Shown here: positions 9,383 to 18,058 of the stretch, piece after piece
How the letters are laid out: each line of letters starts with the position of its first letter
Position numbering within the stretch: position 1 is the stretch's first letter
Origin: Moraxella sp.
GTDB taxonomy: Bacteria; Pseudomonadota; Gammaproteobacteria; Pseudomonadales; Moraxellaceae
Length of the DNA stretch: 34,640 bases
Direction: 5' to 3'
NCBI RefSeq assembly: GCF_030525845.1
Contig: NZ_JAUNDY010000019.1
Span: forward strand, 1 to 34,640
Position numbers and translations under genes: made by a program
The notes under the pieces: generated by a model
Seen by the model: only the letters and a program-made list of their open reading frames with translations
Told to the model about the DNA's origin: nothing
Database searches by the model: none

Positions 9383-9406
9383 GGAAAATTGGAAAATTGG
9401 AAAATT
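9383..9406 (+). repeat. Octanucleotide tandem repeat, three copies of GGAAAATT
   Basis: Three head-to-tail copies of GGAAAATT (9383-9390, 9391-9398, 9399-9406) followed by GG lie in the short gap between the CPBP-like gene and the ABC ATPase gene. Tracts of this kind can change copy number by slipped-strand mispairing. Confidence 0.8.
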
Positions 9407-9470
9407 GGGCGACTTTGCGCCTTTGAGGTTAAAATAATGGCTGGTCTTTGGACAGCATGAGGACATGACG

Positions 9471-10226
9471 ATGATACAAGTAGAAAATGTCAATCACAAC
9501 ATTGGCAATTTGGCGATTTTAAAAGATGTCAATTTTACGCTACCGACAGGGCAGATTGTGGCACTTATTGGGGCGAATGGGGCAGGCAAATCCACGCTGT
9601 TTAACCTAATGGCTCGCATGTATGTGCTACAATCTGGCAAAATTAGCTTTGACGGCAATGACATCAATACCACCAGCGATAGCCAGATGGCAAAAGTGGT
9701 TGCCATGCTCGCCCAAGAAAATCACATTCAAGGGCGACTTCGTGTGCGTGAGCTACTGATGTTTGGGCGTTATCCTTATCATCAAGGCAGACCCACGCAG
9801 GCGGACAAGGATAAGGTCGAGGAGATGATAGCAACTTTTGAGCTTGAATCCTTAGCCGAGCGGTTTTTGTCGGATTTGTCAGGTGGACAACGCCAACGAG
9901 TGTTGATTGCGATGGTGGTGTGCCAAGACACACCGTATCTTTTGCTTGATGAGCCTTTGAATAATTTGGATATGTATCACGCAGGACGGCTCATGCGTCA
10001 GATGAAAGTTTTGGCAAATCAAGGTAAAACGGTGGTTATCGTACTACATGACATCAACCAAGCCTCGCAGTTTGCCGATACGGTGGTCATGATGAAGCAG
10101 GGCGAAGTTGTTTCGGTTGGCACACCAAAAGAAGTTTTGACGGTGGAAAATATGAAAACGCTTTATGGTGTTGATGTAACCGTCTTGATGCACGAGGGCA
10201 AGCCGATTGTGGTGGATGTGGTGTGA
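9471..10226 (+). CDS. ABC transporter ATP-binding protein, siderophore/iron type
   Basis: About 251 residues from ATG 9471. ATG 9465 is also in frame, but the GAGGA at 9459-9463 is seven nt from 9471 and only one from 9465. Domains of an ABC ATPase are complete: Walker A GANGAGKST, Q-loop in LAQENH, signature LSGGQRQRV, Walker B LLLDEP with NNLD, and switch histidine in VLHDINQ. The sequence groups with FepC/FecE-like ATPases and should power the FecCD permease pair encoded upstream, despite the CPBP-like gene between them. It overlaps the following small gene by a GTGA junction. Confidence 0.88.
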   Translation: MIQVENVNHNIGNLAILKDVNFTLPTGQIVALIGANGAGKSTLFNLMARMYVLQSGKISFDGNDINTTSDSQMAKVVAMLAQENHIQGRLRVRELLMFGRYPYHQGRPTQADKDKVEEMIATFELESLAERFLSDLSGGQRQRVLIAMVVCQDTPYLLLDEPLNNLDMYHAGRLMRQMKVLANQGKTVVIVLHDINQASQFADTVVMMKQGEVVSVGTPKEVLTVENMKTLYGVDVTVLMHEGKPIVVDVV

Positions 10227-10732
10227 TAGTGAAAAAAGCAACATATTATGATTTTGCTATTAGTCATGTTTTTAAGAAGTATATTGATAGAGTATTGATT
10301 ATTATTGCAATTTGTTTATTTTTTATTTTATTCTTTTCTTATTATGTGTTTACCGCCAACGCATGGCGTATTTCACTATTTGGTTTGAGTATTTCTACTT
10401 ATTACCTACCACCTGTTATTGCACTAACGCTAGTATTGCATGAAGAATTTATGGTGGTCAAAAAATATGGCATAAAGTCTTTTAAGAAAATTGGTGTTAT
10501 TGATAACACATTGATTGGGAAGAATTTTATCAATCAAGCAATTTATATGAAAAATCCTGTGGTGGTAGATTGGGATTTTCATATTAAAAAGACTTGGTAT
10601 TTTTCTAAAAATAGCGATGTTTTTAACGTTAGCTTTATTAAATTAAAAAGTGGCGACAATATATTATATGTGCCACATAGTAAAACTGATAATAATTTTA
10701 TTCAAAGGTTAAAAGAAATATCGTGCAATTAA
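10223..10732 (+). CDS. Hypothetical membrane protein
   Basis: 169 residues starting at GTG 10223, which overlaps the stop of the ATPase gene (GTGA) and suggests translational coupling; GTG 10229 is an alternative. Two hydrophobic segments (about residues 22-45 and 50-75) are followed by a soluble C-terminal part of about 95 residues with many lysines and aromatics. I do not recognise the family. Base composition is more AT-rich than in the preceding ATPase gene. It is the last gene before a strong terminator, so it closes the transporter operon. Confidence 0.6.
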   Translation: MIVKKATYYDFAISHVFKKYIDRVLIIIAICLFFILFFSYYVFTANAWRISLFGLSISTYYLPPVIALTLVLHEEFMVVKKYGIKSFKKIGVIDNTLIGKNFINQAIYMKNPVVVDWDFHIKKTWYFSKNSDVFNVSFIKLKSGDNILYVPHSKTDNNFIQRLKEISCN

Positions 10733-10757
10733 AAAGGACGAAAATTTCGTCCTTTTT
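10731..10757. terminator. Bidirectional terminator with long T tract
   Basis: A perfect inverted repeat AAAAAGGACGAAA / TTTCGTCCTTTTT lies between convergent genes and is followed on the plus strand by an A and then 17 consecutive Ts (10759-10775). The homopolymer may vary in length between isolates. Confidence 0.9.
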
Positions 10758-10778
10758 ATTTTTTTTTTTTTTTTTGGT

Positions 10779-12215
10779 TTAGGATGTCCGAGCCTCCCCC
10801 GCCTTATTCCCCACCAAAAATGCCACAAGTCCAATCACCAAAGCAGGCACAACGGCATGCAAATCAAAAATGGCAATTTTAAAATAAGCAATCACAACAT
10901 AACTGACAAGCCCCGCCATCATCGAGCATATTGCCCCTGTGGCATTGGCTTTTTTGTAGTACAATCCAAACACCAGCACCCACAAAAAAGTCGCTTCAAG
11001 CCCACCAAAGGATAAAAGGTTTAGCCAAATGAGCATATCAGGCGGATTGAGCACGGCGACCACCGCCAAAATCACCGTAAAGGCAAGTGTAAAACCTGTG
11101 GAGTAACGTTTGATTTTGGCTTCGTGTTTGATGGCGTCAGGCTTGGCGGATAAATATAAGTCTTTAATCAGTGTGCTTGATGACTGAATCAGCATGGAGT
11201 CAATGGAAGACATAATCGCCGCCATCGGAGCTGCCAAAAATATCCCTGCCACAAAAGGTGGTAATACGGTCATCATGAGTGTGGGAATCACTTTGTCAGG
11301 TACATCAAGCTCAGGCACGACCGCCCGAGCCAACACCCCAGCAAGGTGCATGCCCAATACCAACACCGTCATCGCCACCGTCCCCACCAAAATCCCACGA
11401 TGGAGCGAGCGACTGTCCTTGTATGCCATCGCACGGATTGCTGTGTGGGGCAGACCAATCAAACCAAAACACACCAGTACCCAAAACGACAGCATAAAAG
11501 TCGCTGACAACTTGTCATCAACGCCTGTGGGCGTAAGCAGGCGTGGATCAATGGCGTGGAGCGTGGTCATGGCGTTGTCAATGCCCCCTGTCGCCATTAC
11601 CGTACCACCCAAGAGTATCACCGTACCAATCATCATCACAAGCCCTTGCACGGTATCAGTCAGCACCACTGCCCGAAAGCCACCGATAAACGTATAAAGT
11701 CCAATAACCACCGCAAACAGGGCGATTGACCATTCATAAGGTAAGCCAAGTGTCGTTTCCAAAAGGCGACCTGCTCCGATGAACTGCACCACCATCATGC
11801 CAAAAAATGCCAAAAGGAGCGAGATACACGCCAAATAAACCACCGCTTTATTTTGATAACGAGCAAAAAGCAAGTCGTTAATGGTAATGCTACCTGTTTG
11901 GCGGGCGTAGATGGCGAATTTTTTGCCAAGCGTACCAAGTGTTAGCCAAATCGCTGGCACTTGAATCATGGAGAGTAGCACCCAGCCAAGCCCATATTTG
12001 TACGCCGCCCCCGGTCCACCGATGAAGGAGCTTGCTGACACATAAGTAGCGACAGTTGTCATGGCGAGCACAAAACCGCCCATTGAGCGACCGCCGACAT
12101 AGTATTCGTTTAAAAAACCGCCTTGATTGCGTTTTTGGTAGGCATACCACGCCACTCCAAAGACAAAGCATAGGTACAGTACAAGAGGGATAAGAATTTG
12201 CACATTAAGATTCAT
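10779..12215 (-). CDS. panF: Sodium/pantothenate symporter
   Basis: About 478 residues, a member of the sodium:solute symporter family with around 12-13 transmembrane segments. The conserved N-terminal part NEYYVGGRSMGGFVLAMT and the run SASSFIGGPGAAYKYGLGW are characteristic of PanF, which takes up pantothenate for coenzyme A synthesis with sodium. The frame is open to 12245, but ATG 12215 is preferred because GGGGAAAA lies just upstream and the protein then begins MNLNVQILIPL as in homologues. Its start overlaps the end of yhdT by 11 nt, a typical yhdT-panF operon arrangement. Confidence 0.93.
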   Translation of the reverse strand: MNLNVQILIPLVLYLCFVFGVAWYAYQKRNQGGFLNEYYVGGRSMGGFVLAMTTVATYVSASSFIGGPGAAYKYGLGWVLLSMIQVPAIWLTLGTLGKKFAIYARQTGSITINDLLFARYQNKAVVYLACISLLLAFFGMMVVQFIGAGRLLETTLGLPYEWSIALFAVVIGLYTFIGGFRAVVLTDTVQGLVMMIGTVILLGGTVMATGGIDNAMTTLHAIDPRLLTPTGVDDKLSATFMLSFWVLVCFGLIGLPHTAIRAMAYKDSRSLHRGILVGTVAMTVLVLGMHLAGVLARAVVPELDVPDKVIPTLMMTVLPPFVAGIFLAAPMAAIMSSIDSMLIQSSSTLIKDLYLSAKPDAIKHEAKIKRYSTGFTLAFTVILAVVAVLNPPDMLIWLNLLSFGGLEATFLWVLVFGLYYKKANATGAICSMMAGLVSYVVIAYFKIAIFDLHAVVPALVIGLVAFLVGNKAGEARTS

Positions 12216-12468
12216 CGTTTTCCCCAGTATTTGTATCCAAATCAATGTCTTGATAAACGATTTTTAATACCGCCATGCTGATGAGTATAAATAAAATGGG
12301 TAGCACAATACAGCTCATCTCAAACCATAAAGGAAAGCCCAAAAGCCCCGTCCCTGTTGGCAAAAAATAGGCAAAAACCACCCAACCTACCACATAAAAT
12401 AAGGTCAAATACAGCGACCATTTGGCTTCACGGTTAAGTTGGTGGATGGTGGATGGAGTGTTTGACAT
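12205..12468 (-). CDS. yhdT: YhdT family protein (small membrane protein)
   Basis: 87 residues with two transmembrane segments (about 18-38 and 48-70) and an acidic C-terminus. Sequence features such as the N-terminal NREAKWSLYLTLFYVVGW and the central GFPLWFEMSC match YhdT, a small protein nearly always encoded directly before panF. Its role is unknown; the overlap with panF suggests a shared function or a subunit-like partner of the symporter. Confidence 0.88.
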   Translation of the reverse strand: MSNTPSTIHQLNREAKWSLYLTLFYVVGWVVFAYFLPTGTGLLGFPLWFEMSCIVLPILFILISMAVLKIVYQDIDLDTNTGENDES

Positions 12469-12540
12469 TGTGGCACGCCTTCTAAAACAGGAGGGTTACA
12501 TTCTAACACAAAATGACGGTACTGGGTTTTAAAATTTAAA

Positions 12541-12572
12541 CAAAAAAAGACCCTGAAAATATCAGGATCTTA
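12541..12572 (-). terminator. Intrinsic terminator of rpsT
   Basis: On the minus strand AGATCCTGA and TCAGGGTCT form a stem (with a G-U pair) around a short T-rich loop, followed by a run of Ts. It lies about 25 nt after the rpsT stop. Confidence 0.75.
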
Positions 12573-12594
12573 CCAAAAATGGTTATTTGAGCAA

Positions 12595-12861
12595 TTAGGC
12601 TTTTAGGGCTTTTACCGCTTTGTTTAGACGGCTCTTATGGCGAGCAGCTTTGTTTTTGTGGATAATGCCTTTGTCTGCCATGCGGTCAATCACAGGAACT
12701 GCTTTATTGTAGGCTTCGGTAGCAGCTTCGTATGACTTAGATTCAACAGCGGCAACCACACGTTTGATGTAGGTACGAACCATAGAACGCTGAGAAGCAT
12801 TTTGAGCACGACGTTTTACGTTTTGACGAGCACGTTTGCGAGCTTGGGCTGAATTTGCCAT
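12595..12861 (-). CDS. rpsT: 30S ribosomal protein S20
   Basis: 88 residues, highly basic and helical: [18 protein letters not shown] at the start and [16 protein letters not shown] at the end are typical of bS20, which binds 16S rRNA in the small ribosomal subunit. The length matches the family. AGGAAT precedes the ATG. It is transcribed alone, from a clear promoter at 12986-13014 to a terminator at 12541-12572. Confidence 0.98.
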   Translation of the reverse strand: MANSAQARKRARQNVKRRAQNASQRSMVRTYIKRVVAAVESKSYEAATEAYNKAVPVIDRMADKGIIHKNKAARHKSRLNKAVKALKA

Positions 12862-12985
12862 GATAATTCCTTACAAAAAGTAAAATAAAAAGGGTAGATT
12901 AACTTAGTGTAGGCGATAATTCAGGCAGCCACCGAATTACCCAATAAAATAAAGGAGACACGTTGCCTAACACAATAAAGTGGCT

Positions 12986-13014
12986 ATTGTACCAAATCCT
13001 ACTCTTTTATTCAA
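12986..13014 (-). promoter_or_regulatory. Promoter of rpsT
   Basis: On the minus strand -35 TTGAAT (13009-13014), a 17-nt spacer and -10 TACAAT (12986-12991) preceded by TGG (extended -10). The 5' UTR would be about 120 nt, long enough for the translational autoregulation known for S20. Confidence 0.7.
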
Positions 13015-13152
13015 GTGCTTACGGGAAATAAAAATGTGTATTTTGGGTAAAATGTATTGACATACTGAGACAATTAAAAATTTAACCGATTGATTTATAT
13101 TTAGTTTTTTGGGTGGTTGTAAAATGCAATACGTGCAAAAATTCTCATTTTA

Positions 13153-13161
13153 TGGTATAAT
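13153..13161 (+). promoter_or_regulatory. Extended -10 promoter of gyrA
   Basis: TGGTATAAT is a consensus -10 (13156-13161) with a TGn extension, 29 nt before the gyrA ATG. No good -35 is seen, as expected for an extended -10 promoter. Confidence 0.75.
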
Positions 13162-13190
13162 ATCGCCCTTATTTAGTATTTGGATAGCAT

Positions 13191-15890
13191 ATGACCGACA
13201 GCATTACCCCCATTGGCATTGTAGATGAACTAAAACAATCCTATCTGGATTATGCGATGAGCGTTATCGTCTCTCGTGCCTTGCCTGATGTCAGAGACGG
13301 CTTAAAGCCCGTGCATCGCCGTGTGATGTACGCAATGCACGAGCTGTCCAACGATTATAACAAACCCTACAAAAAATCCGCCCGTGTTGTCGGCGATGTC
13401 ATCGGTAAATATCACCCACACGGCGATACTGCCGTTTATGATGCGATTGTGCGTATGGCACAGCCGTTTAGTTTGCGTTATATGCTCATTGACGGGCAGG
13501 GCAACTTTGGCTCGGTGGACGCTGACCCGCCTGCGGCAATGCGTTATACCGAAGTACGAATGCAAAAACTCACGCACGAGCTTTTGTCCGACCTTGACAA
13601 AGACACGGTGGACTGGGAAGACAACTATGACGGCTCTGAAAAAATGCCGTCCGTATTGCCGTCCAAAATCCCCAACCTGCTTGTTAATGGCTCGGCGGGC
13701 ATTGCGGTGGGTATGGCAACCAATATGGCACCGCACAATCTGACCGAGAGTATCAATGCTTGCCTTGCCTATGCTGACAACCCAATGATTACAGGCGAAG
13801 AATTAGCACAGTATATTAGTGGTCCAGACTTTCCGACAGGCGGTGTGATTTATGGCAGAAGTGGCATTCGTGATGCCTATATGACGGGCAAGGGCAGGGT
13901 GCGAATTCGGGGCAAATACCACATTGAACAAATGGACGGCTCACAAAAAGACCGTGAACGCATTGTCTTTACCGAAATTCCTTATCAAGTCAATAAAGCC
14001 AAACTCATTGAACAAATTGCCGAGCTGGTCAAAGACAAAAAACTAGAAGGTATTACAGGGGTCAATGACGAGTCCGACAAAGAAGGAATGCGGATTGTCA
14101 TTGATTTACGCCGTGGCGAAAATGCCGAAGTTTTGGTGAACAATTTGTTTAACCAAACGCCTTTGGAGTCCAGTTTTTCTATCAATATGGTGGCACTTGA
14201 CAACGGTCAGCCCCGTTTGATGACTTTGCGAGATTTGATTTCTGCTTTTATTCGTCATCGTCAAGAAGTTGTAACTCGCCGTACCATTTTTGAATTAAAT
14301 AAGGCTAAGGCTCGTGGGCATTTGTTAGAAGGCTTAACCATTGCCCTTGCCAACATTGACGATGTCATTGAAACCATTAAACAATCCACCAACCGTGCCG
14401 ATGCTCGTGAAAATCTGCTGGGTAAAATTTGGCAGGCGGGGACGGTTGTGGCAATGCTTAAAAAAGCAGGAGCAGAATCTGTACGACCCGATGTCATTGA
14501 GGGCGAAGATTTGAACAATCCGTTTGGTTTGATTGACAACGAAACGCATTATCGTCTATCGCCTGAGCAGGTCAATGCCATTTTGGATATGCAGTTGCAC
14601 CGTTTGACGGGCTTGGAGCAGGACAAATTAAGCAAAGAATTTGAAGAAATTTTGGCGGAAATTGCACGGCTGAATTTGATTTTGTCAGATTTTAATGTTT
14701 TGATGAATTTGATTAAAACCGAACTTGTTGAAATTAGAGACAATTTTGGCGATGACAGACGCACCGAGATTGTGGACGCCAGCGGTGATTTTAGTCGTGA
14801 AGATTTAATCCCTGAGCAAACGGTGGTAATGACCGTGTCCGCCACAGGCTACGCCAAAACCCAAGCGGTGGGCGACTACCAAGCCCAAAAACGGGGCGGT
14901 AAGGGCAAGTCCGCCACAGCGATGAAAGAAGACGATGTGATTGAGCATTTGCTCGTTACGAGTACGCACGCTCATATTTTGTGCTTTACCAGTACAGGGC
15001 GAGTGTTTGGTTTGCGGGGCTTTGAAGTGCCGATTGCGTCTCGTGGCTCTAAGGGCAGACCGCTGGTTAATCTAATTGGCATTGAGCCTGATGAGAGTGT
15101 TACCGCCATTTTGCCTGTGGAGAGCCTAAAAGACGAAGATAAATTTGTGTTTTTTGCCACCGCAAGTGGGACGGTTAAGCGGGTGGCGTTGTCGCAATTT
15201 GCCAATTTGCGTGCCAATGGGCTACGGGCGATTGACCTTGTGGACGGCGACAGTTTGGTGGGCGTGGCGATTACGGACGGCACGGCAGAGATTATGTTGT
15301 TTAGCAACGAAGGTAAGGCGATTCGCTTTAAGGAATCTGCCATTCGGACTATGGGGCGGACTGCCAAAGGCGTGCGGGGCATTCGGGTCAATTTGCTTGC
15401 CAGTTTGGGCTTGAATGCAGGGCTTGACGATGACGAGCCGACCGATGATGAAACCGATGACAACGACAATGACAGCGTGGTGGCGGTCAGCCGTGTGGTG
15501 TCGCTTGTGGTTGCTCCAAGTGCGGGCGAGATTTTGTGTGCTTGTGAAAACGGCTATGGCAAACGCACACCGATTGGCGACTATCCGACCAAAGGGCGTG
15601 GCGGTCAGGGCGTGATTGCCATTAAGACTTCCGAACGCAACGGTCAGCTTGTCAAGGCGGTGGCAGTCACAGGCGAAGAAGATGTGATTTTGATTTCCAA
15701 TAAAGGCACGCTGGTGCGAACGCCTGTCGCCCAAATTGCCACCGCAGGCAGAAACGCCCAAGGGGTTCGCCTAATCCGTGTGGCGGACGATGAAAAACTG
15801 GTGGGCGTGGCGTGTGTGGAGCACGAGGAAGTCGAGAGTGATGAACTTACTCAAACCGACAATCAAGATAATGAGAATGCCAATGATTAA
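13191..15890 (+). CDS. gyrA: DNA gyrase subunit A
   Basis: 899 residues; the A subunit of the A2B2 type II topoisomerase that introduces negative supercoils. Catalytic Tyr119 is in [10 protein letters not shown]. The quinolone-resistance region reads [10 protein letters not shown], so the positions equal to E. coli Ser83 and Asp87 are Thr80 and Asp84; Thr80 is, to my knowledge, the wild-type residue in Moraxella. The C-terminal domain holds the GyrA box ([10 protein letters not shown], about residues 564-573) and beta-pinwheel blades, with an Asp-rich insertion at about 745-765 and an acidic tail. Slightly longer than E. coli GyrA (875) because of these acidic segments. Promoter upstream and terminator downstream indicate a monocistronic unit. 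Confidence 0.98.
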   Translation: MTDSITPIGIVDELKQSYLDYAMSVIVSRALPDVRDGLKPVHRRVMYAMHELSNDYNKPYKKSARVVGDVIGKYHPHGDTAVYDAIVRMAQPFSLRYMLIDGQGNFGSVDADPPAAMRYTEVRMQKLTHELLSDLDKDTVDWEDNYDGSEKMPSVLPSKIPNLLVNGSAGIAVGMATNMAPHNLTESINACLAYADNPMITGEELAQYISGPDFPTGGVIYGRSGIRDAYMTGKGRVRIRGKYHIEQMDGSQKDRERIVFTEIPYQVNKAKLIEQIAELVKDKKLEGITGVNDESDKEGMRIVIDLRRGENAEVLVNNLFNQTPLESSFSINMVALDNGQPRLMTLRDLISAFIRHRQEVVTRRTIFELNKAKARGHLLEGLTIALANIDDVIETIKQSTNRADARENLLGKIWQAGTVVAMLKKAGAESVRPDVIEGEDLNNPFGLIDNETHYRLSPEQVNAILDMQLHRLTGLEQDKLSKEFEEILAEIARLNLILSDFNVLMNLIKTELVEIRDNFGDDRRTEIVDASGDFSREDLIPEQTVVMTVSATGYAKTQAVGDYQAQKRGGKGKSATAMKEDDVIEHLLVTSTHAHILCFTSTGRVFGLRGFEVPIASRGSKGRPLVNLIGIEPDESVTAILPVESLKDEDKFVFFATASGTVKRVALSQFANLRANGLRAIDLVDGDSLVGVAITDGTAEIMLFSNEGKAIRFKESAIRTMGRTAKGVRGIRVNLLASLGLNAGLDDDEPTDDETDDNDNDSVVAVSRVVSLVVAPSAGEILCACENGYGKRTPIGDYPTKGRGGQGVIAIKTSERNGQLVKAVAVTGEEDVILISNKGTLVRTPVAQIATAGRNAQGVRLIRVADDEKLVGVACVEHEEVESDELTQTDNQDNENAND

Positions 15891-15906
15891 GAATGGTTAA
15901 TAACAG

Positions 15907-15936
15907 ACAACGCCAAGTAAACATGCTTGGCGTTGT
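15907..15936 (+). terminator. Intrinsic terminator of gyrA
   Basis: A perfect 11-bp stem, ACAACGCCAAG and CTTGGCGTTGT, with an 8-nt loop begins 17 nt after the gyrA stop. The following T-run is short. Confidence 0.8.
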
Positions 15937-16034
15937 TTGCTGATGGATTGCACAGCAAATATAAAGACAATCCATATTTTGTAAATGCCCTGAAATCAAC
16001 GTTTTTGGTGGGTATTTTTTATCATCAAGAATCC

Positions 16035-17237
16035 TTACGATACAATCATCAAAGGATAATCCACCACTTCTTCGGCTAACACTTCGCCCACCATATTACT
16101 GGCGACGATATAAAATCCAGAGATTTGGCGTGATTGATGGCTTTCATAAAATTTTTCCAATTCTTCTTCCATAAAATCAAGACAAAAATAAGGATTACCA
16201 TCGTATTCTTGGCAATATTCTTGACTTAACACATTACAACAAAATAAATGCTGGGGTTTATTGTCAATCACATCATACAGTTTAAAATGAACACCGTGTT
16301 TTAATTGATGGGCTAGATGAATATAAAGACGCACACCTTTATTAGCCGAAATGGTAGAGTCTTTTTTAATTGACTCAAGTCTACCATTTAAGTTTGGCTC
16401 ATCATCATAAATACCGTCAAAAGCAAAAGTAAACTCTTGACCTACGCCATCATCAGACCAATCTTCCACAATCAAAGGAAAATCTACTGCAAAATGCTCT
16501 ATTTCATAGTCATAACGGTTATAAGCAACAATCAAAAAGCCTTTGATTTTGCCTGTTTCTTTCATTGTAAATTGTAAATCCAGCACACCATCTAAGGGTT
16601 TTGACATTGGATTATAACCATAATTCATTTCCTCATCTGTTCTTGGGAAACAAGCAAAATGCACCCCATCATTGCATTTGGCATGAATACGCACGCTAAT
16701 CTCTGTCTCCATGCCCACCGTATCATTGGGCGATAAACCAATCAGCTCATAACCATATTCGCTGTCCGTAATACGGGCTTTGATAAATTCTATTTGTAAA
16801 CCGTCTTTATCAATATTTTGACGCATCTTTAATTCGTCAGGCGAAAACGACACAAAAGCACAATCAGTCGGATATACTTGATTGTGCAAAGTATAGCCAT
16901 CTTCTGTCTGAGCAATCACTTTTCCACCATTGACCAACAATCCATTCGGATAATCCGCCACATCAAGATTATTAAAATAAAACCAGCGTTTTATGGTGTG
17001 TCGCCCTGCTGGATAAACATCGGACGGATGATAACCGCCAGAAACATTACCACGAAAGACATCATCAGAATTGGGGTGAAGCCAAACTTGACAAGGGTGT
17101 TTGCTTTCAAAATCAATGGTTGCCCATAGATATTCGCCATCTTTTAAAGTTTGATTGCTTGGCACATCAAAATCAATACGATGAACAATAAAATCAGCTT
17201 TTGGTTTATTACCGAATAATTTTGACAAAAAAGACAT
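16035..17237 (-). CDS. Protein of unknown function, 400 residues
   Basis: 400 residues from ATG 17237 (MSFLSKLFGNK), chosen because AGGGG lies seven nt upstream; the frame is open to 17255. No signal peptide or membrane segment. The sequence is acidic and rich in Asp, Tyr and Phe, with beta-strand-like character, and seems to contain two similar halves: each has a phrase ending in a pattern like GFLIVAYNRYDYEIEHFAVDFPLIV (about 230-255) or GFYIVASNMVGEVLAEEVVDYPLMIV (about 373-399). This points to an internal duplication of a beta-sandwich-like domain. I do not recognise the family. A terminator of the upstream gene separates it from the lipoprotein gene. Confidence 0.7.
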   Translation of the reverse strand: MSFLSKLFGNKPKADFIVHRIDFDVPSNQTLKDGEYLWATIDFESKHPCQVWLHPNSDDVFRGNVSGGYHPSDVYPAGRHTIKRWFYFNNLDVADYPNGLLVNGGKVIAQTEDGYTLHNQVYPTDCAFVSFSPDELKMRQNIDKDGLQIEFIKARITDSEYGYELIGLSPNDTVGMETEISVRIHAKCNDGVHFACFPRTDEEMNYGYNPMSKPLDGVLDLQFTMKETGKIKGFLIVAYNRYDYEIEHFAVDFPLIVEDWSDDGVGQEFTFAFDGIYDDEPNLNGRLESIKKDSTISANKGVRLYIHLAHQLKHGVHFKLYDVIDNKPQHLFCCNVLSQEYCQEYDGNPYFCLDFMEEELEKFYESHQSRQISGFYIVASNMVGEVLAEEVVDYPLMIVS

Positions 17238-17263
17238 TGCATTACCCCTTAACATTTATCCTT

Positions 17264-17310
17264 AAAAAAATACTGCAAAATTATTGTTTGATACAAAAAA
17301 TTTTGCAGTA
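17264..17310 (-). terminator. Intrinsic terminator of the lipoprotein gene
   Basis: On the minus strand a perfect 12-bp stem (TACTGCAAAATT at 17299-17310 and AATTTTGCAGTA at 17271-17282) is followed by seven Ts. It ends transcription of the lipoprotein gene before the 400-residue protein gene. Confidence 0.85.
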
Positions 17311-17326
17311 CACTTAATCAAACCAA

Positions 17327-17947
17327 TTAAGAAATCTTGCAACGCTCCATTTCTTTTTGTACCATTGGTATCATAAAATTAACTGCTTCTTCTTCGCTCA
17401 TTGCGTCTGTTTTAGCTTTAACTTTAACAAAAAATGGCTTTAATAGTGCTTTGGCAATTTCAGCTTTCTCGCTGTTGGTTGGCTCAATAAATGGCGGTAA
17501 ATTTTCTGCACCCATTTGTTTTAACATCATTTCGCTAAATTTACGCCCTGCATCGCTGGCAAAAAATTCGTCCGCTTCTTTAATTTCATCATCATTTAAA
17601 ATACCCTTAAAATAAGGTTCAAGCACTGACAAATAATTAGGATTACCTTCCAGACTTAATAGACAGGCATTTTGTTCTGGACTTAATTGAAATTCAGATT
17701 TAATGTCCGCCACCACGATTGCACGGTTGGCATTCACCTGAAAATCCATATAAGGACTTTTGATAATTAGTTTGTCAACATCAGCAGGCATTGCTCCTGC
17801 GTCAGTTGTGGTCTCGGTTTTGGTTTCTGTGGCGGTGGCGGTTTCAGTTTTGACTTCTTGTTTTGTCTCGCTGGGTTTATCGCCACCACAAGCCGTTAAA
17901 GTCAATAACACCGCCAAAGAAACGGCTGTAAGATTCAATAATTTCAT
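17327..17947 (-). CDS. Putative lipoprotein, DUF2059-like C-terminus
   Basis: 206 residues. Residues 1-20 form a lipoprotein signal peptide with lipobox LTAC (Cys20), so the mature protein should be lipid-anchored. A Thr/Glu/Lys-rich low-complexity linker (about 27-50) follows. The C-terminal part is helical, with a stretch EADEFFASDAGRKFSEMM that resembles DUF2059-type proteins; this is a weak resemblance. Function unknown. AGGAG lies upstream of the ATG. Confidence 0.75.
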   Translation of the reverse strand: MKLLNLTAVSLAVLLTLTACGGDKPSETKQEVKTETATATETKTETTTDAGAMPADVDKLIIKSPYMDFQVNANRAIVVADIKSEFQLSPEQNACLLSLEGNPNYLSVLEPYFKGILNDDEIKEADEFFASDAGRKFSEMMLKQMGAENLPPFIEPTNSEKAEIAKALLKPFFVKVKAKTDAMSEEEAVNFMIPMVQKEMERCKIS

Positions 17948-17994
17948 TGCAAAACTCCTGATAAAATTGGAGTCCTAGCATAACACAAAAAATC

Positions 17995-18024
17995 AAAAAA
18001 AAAAAAAAACGATTTTTTTTTTTT
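17995..18024 (-). terminator. A:T-only hairpin downstream of cysG (possible terminator)
   Basis: Fifteen As, CGA, then twelve Ts. On the minus strand this reads A12-TCG-T15, a hairpin made only of A-T pairs ending in a T tract, about 35 nt past the cysG stop. A weak or slippage-prone terminator is the simplest reading. Confidence 0.45.
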
Positions 18025-18058
18025 CAAAAATACGTCTAATGGTGCAAATTAGATGATA

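Noticed and set aside
8674-10732. Anti-CRISPR candidates among the small unknown genes
   Set aside because: The unknown genes here are membrane proteins or lipoproteins of ordinary operons, without a phage context or an Aca-like regulator.
13062-13190. Repeat or replication-origin function of the AT-rich stretch before gyrA
   Set aside because: Only promoter elements are visible; no DnaA boxes or iterated repeats are seen.
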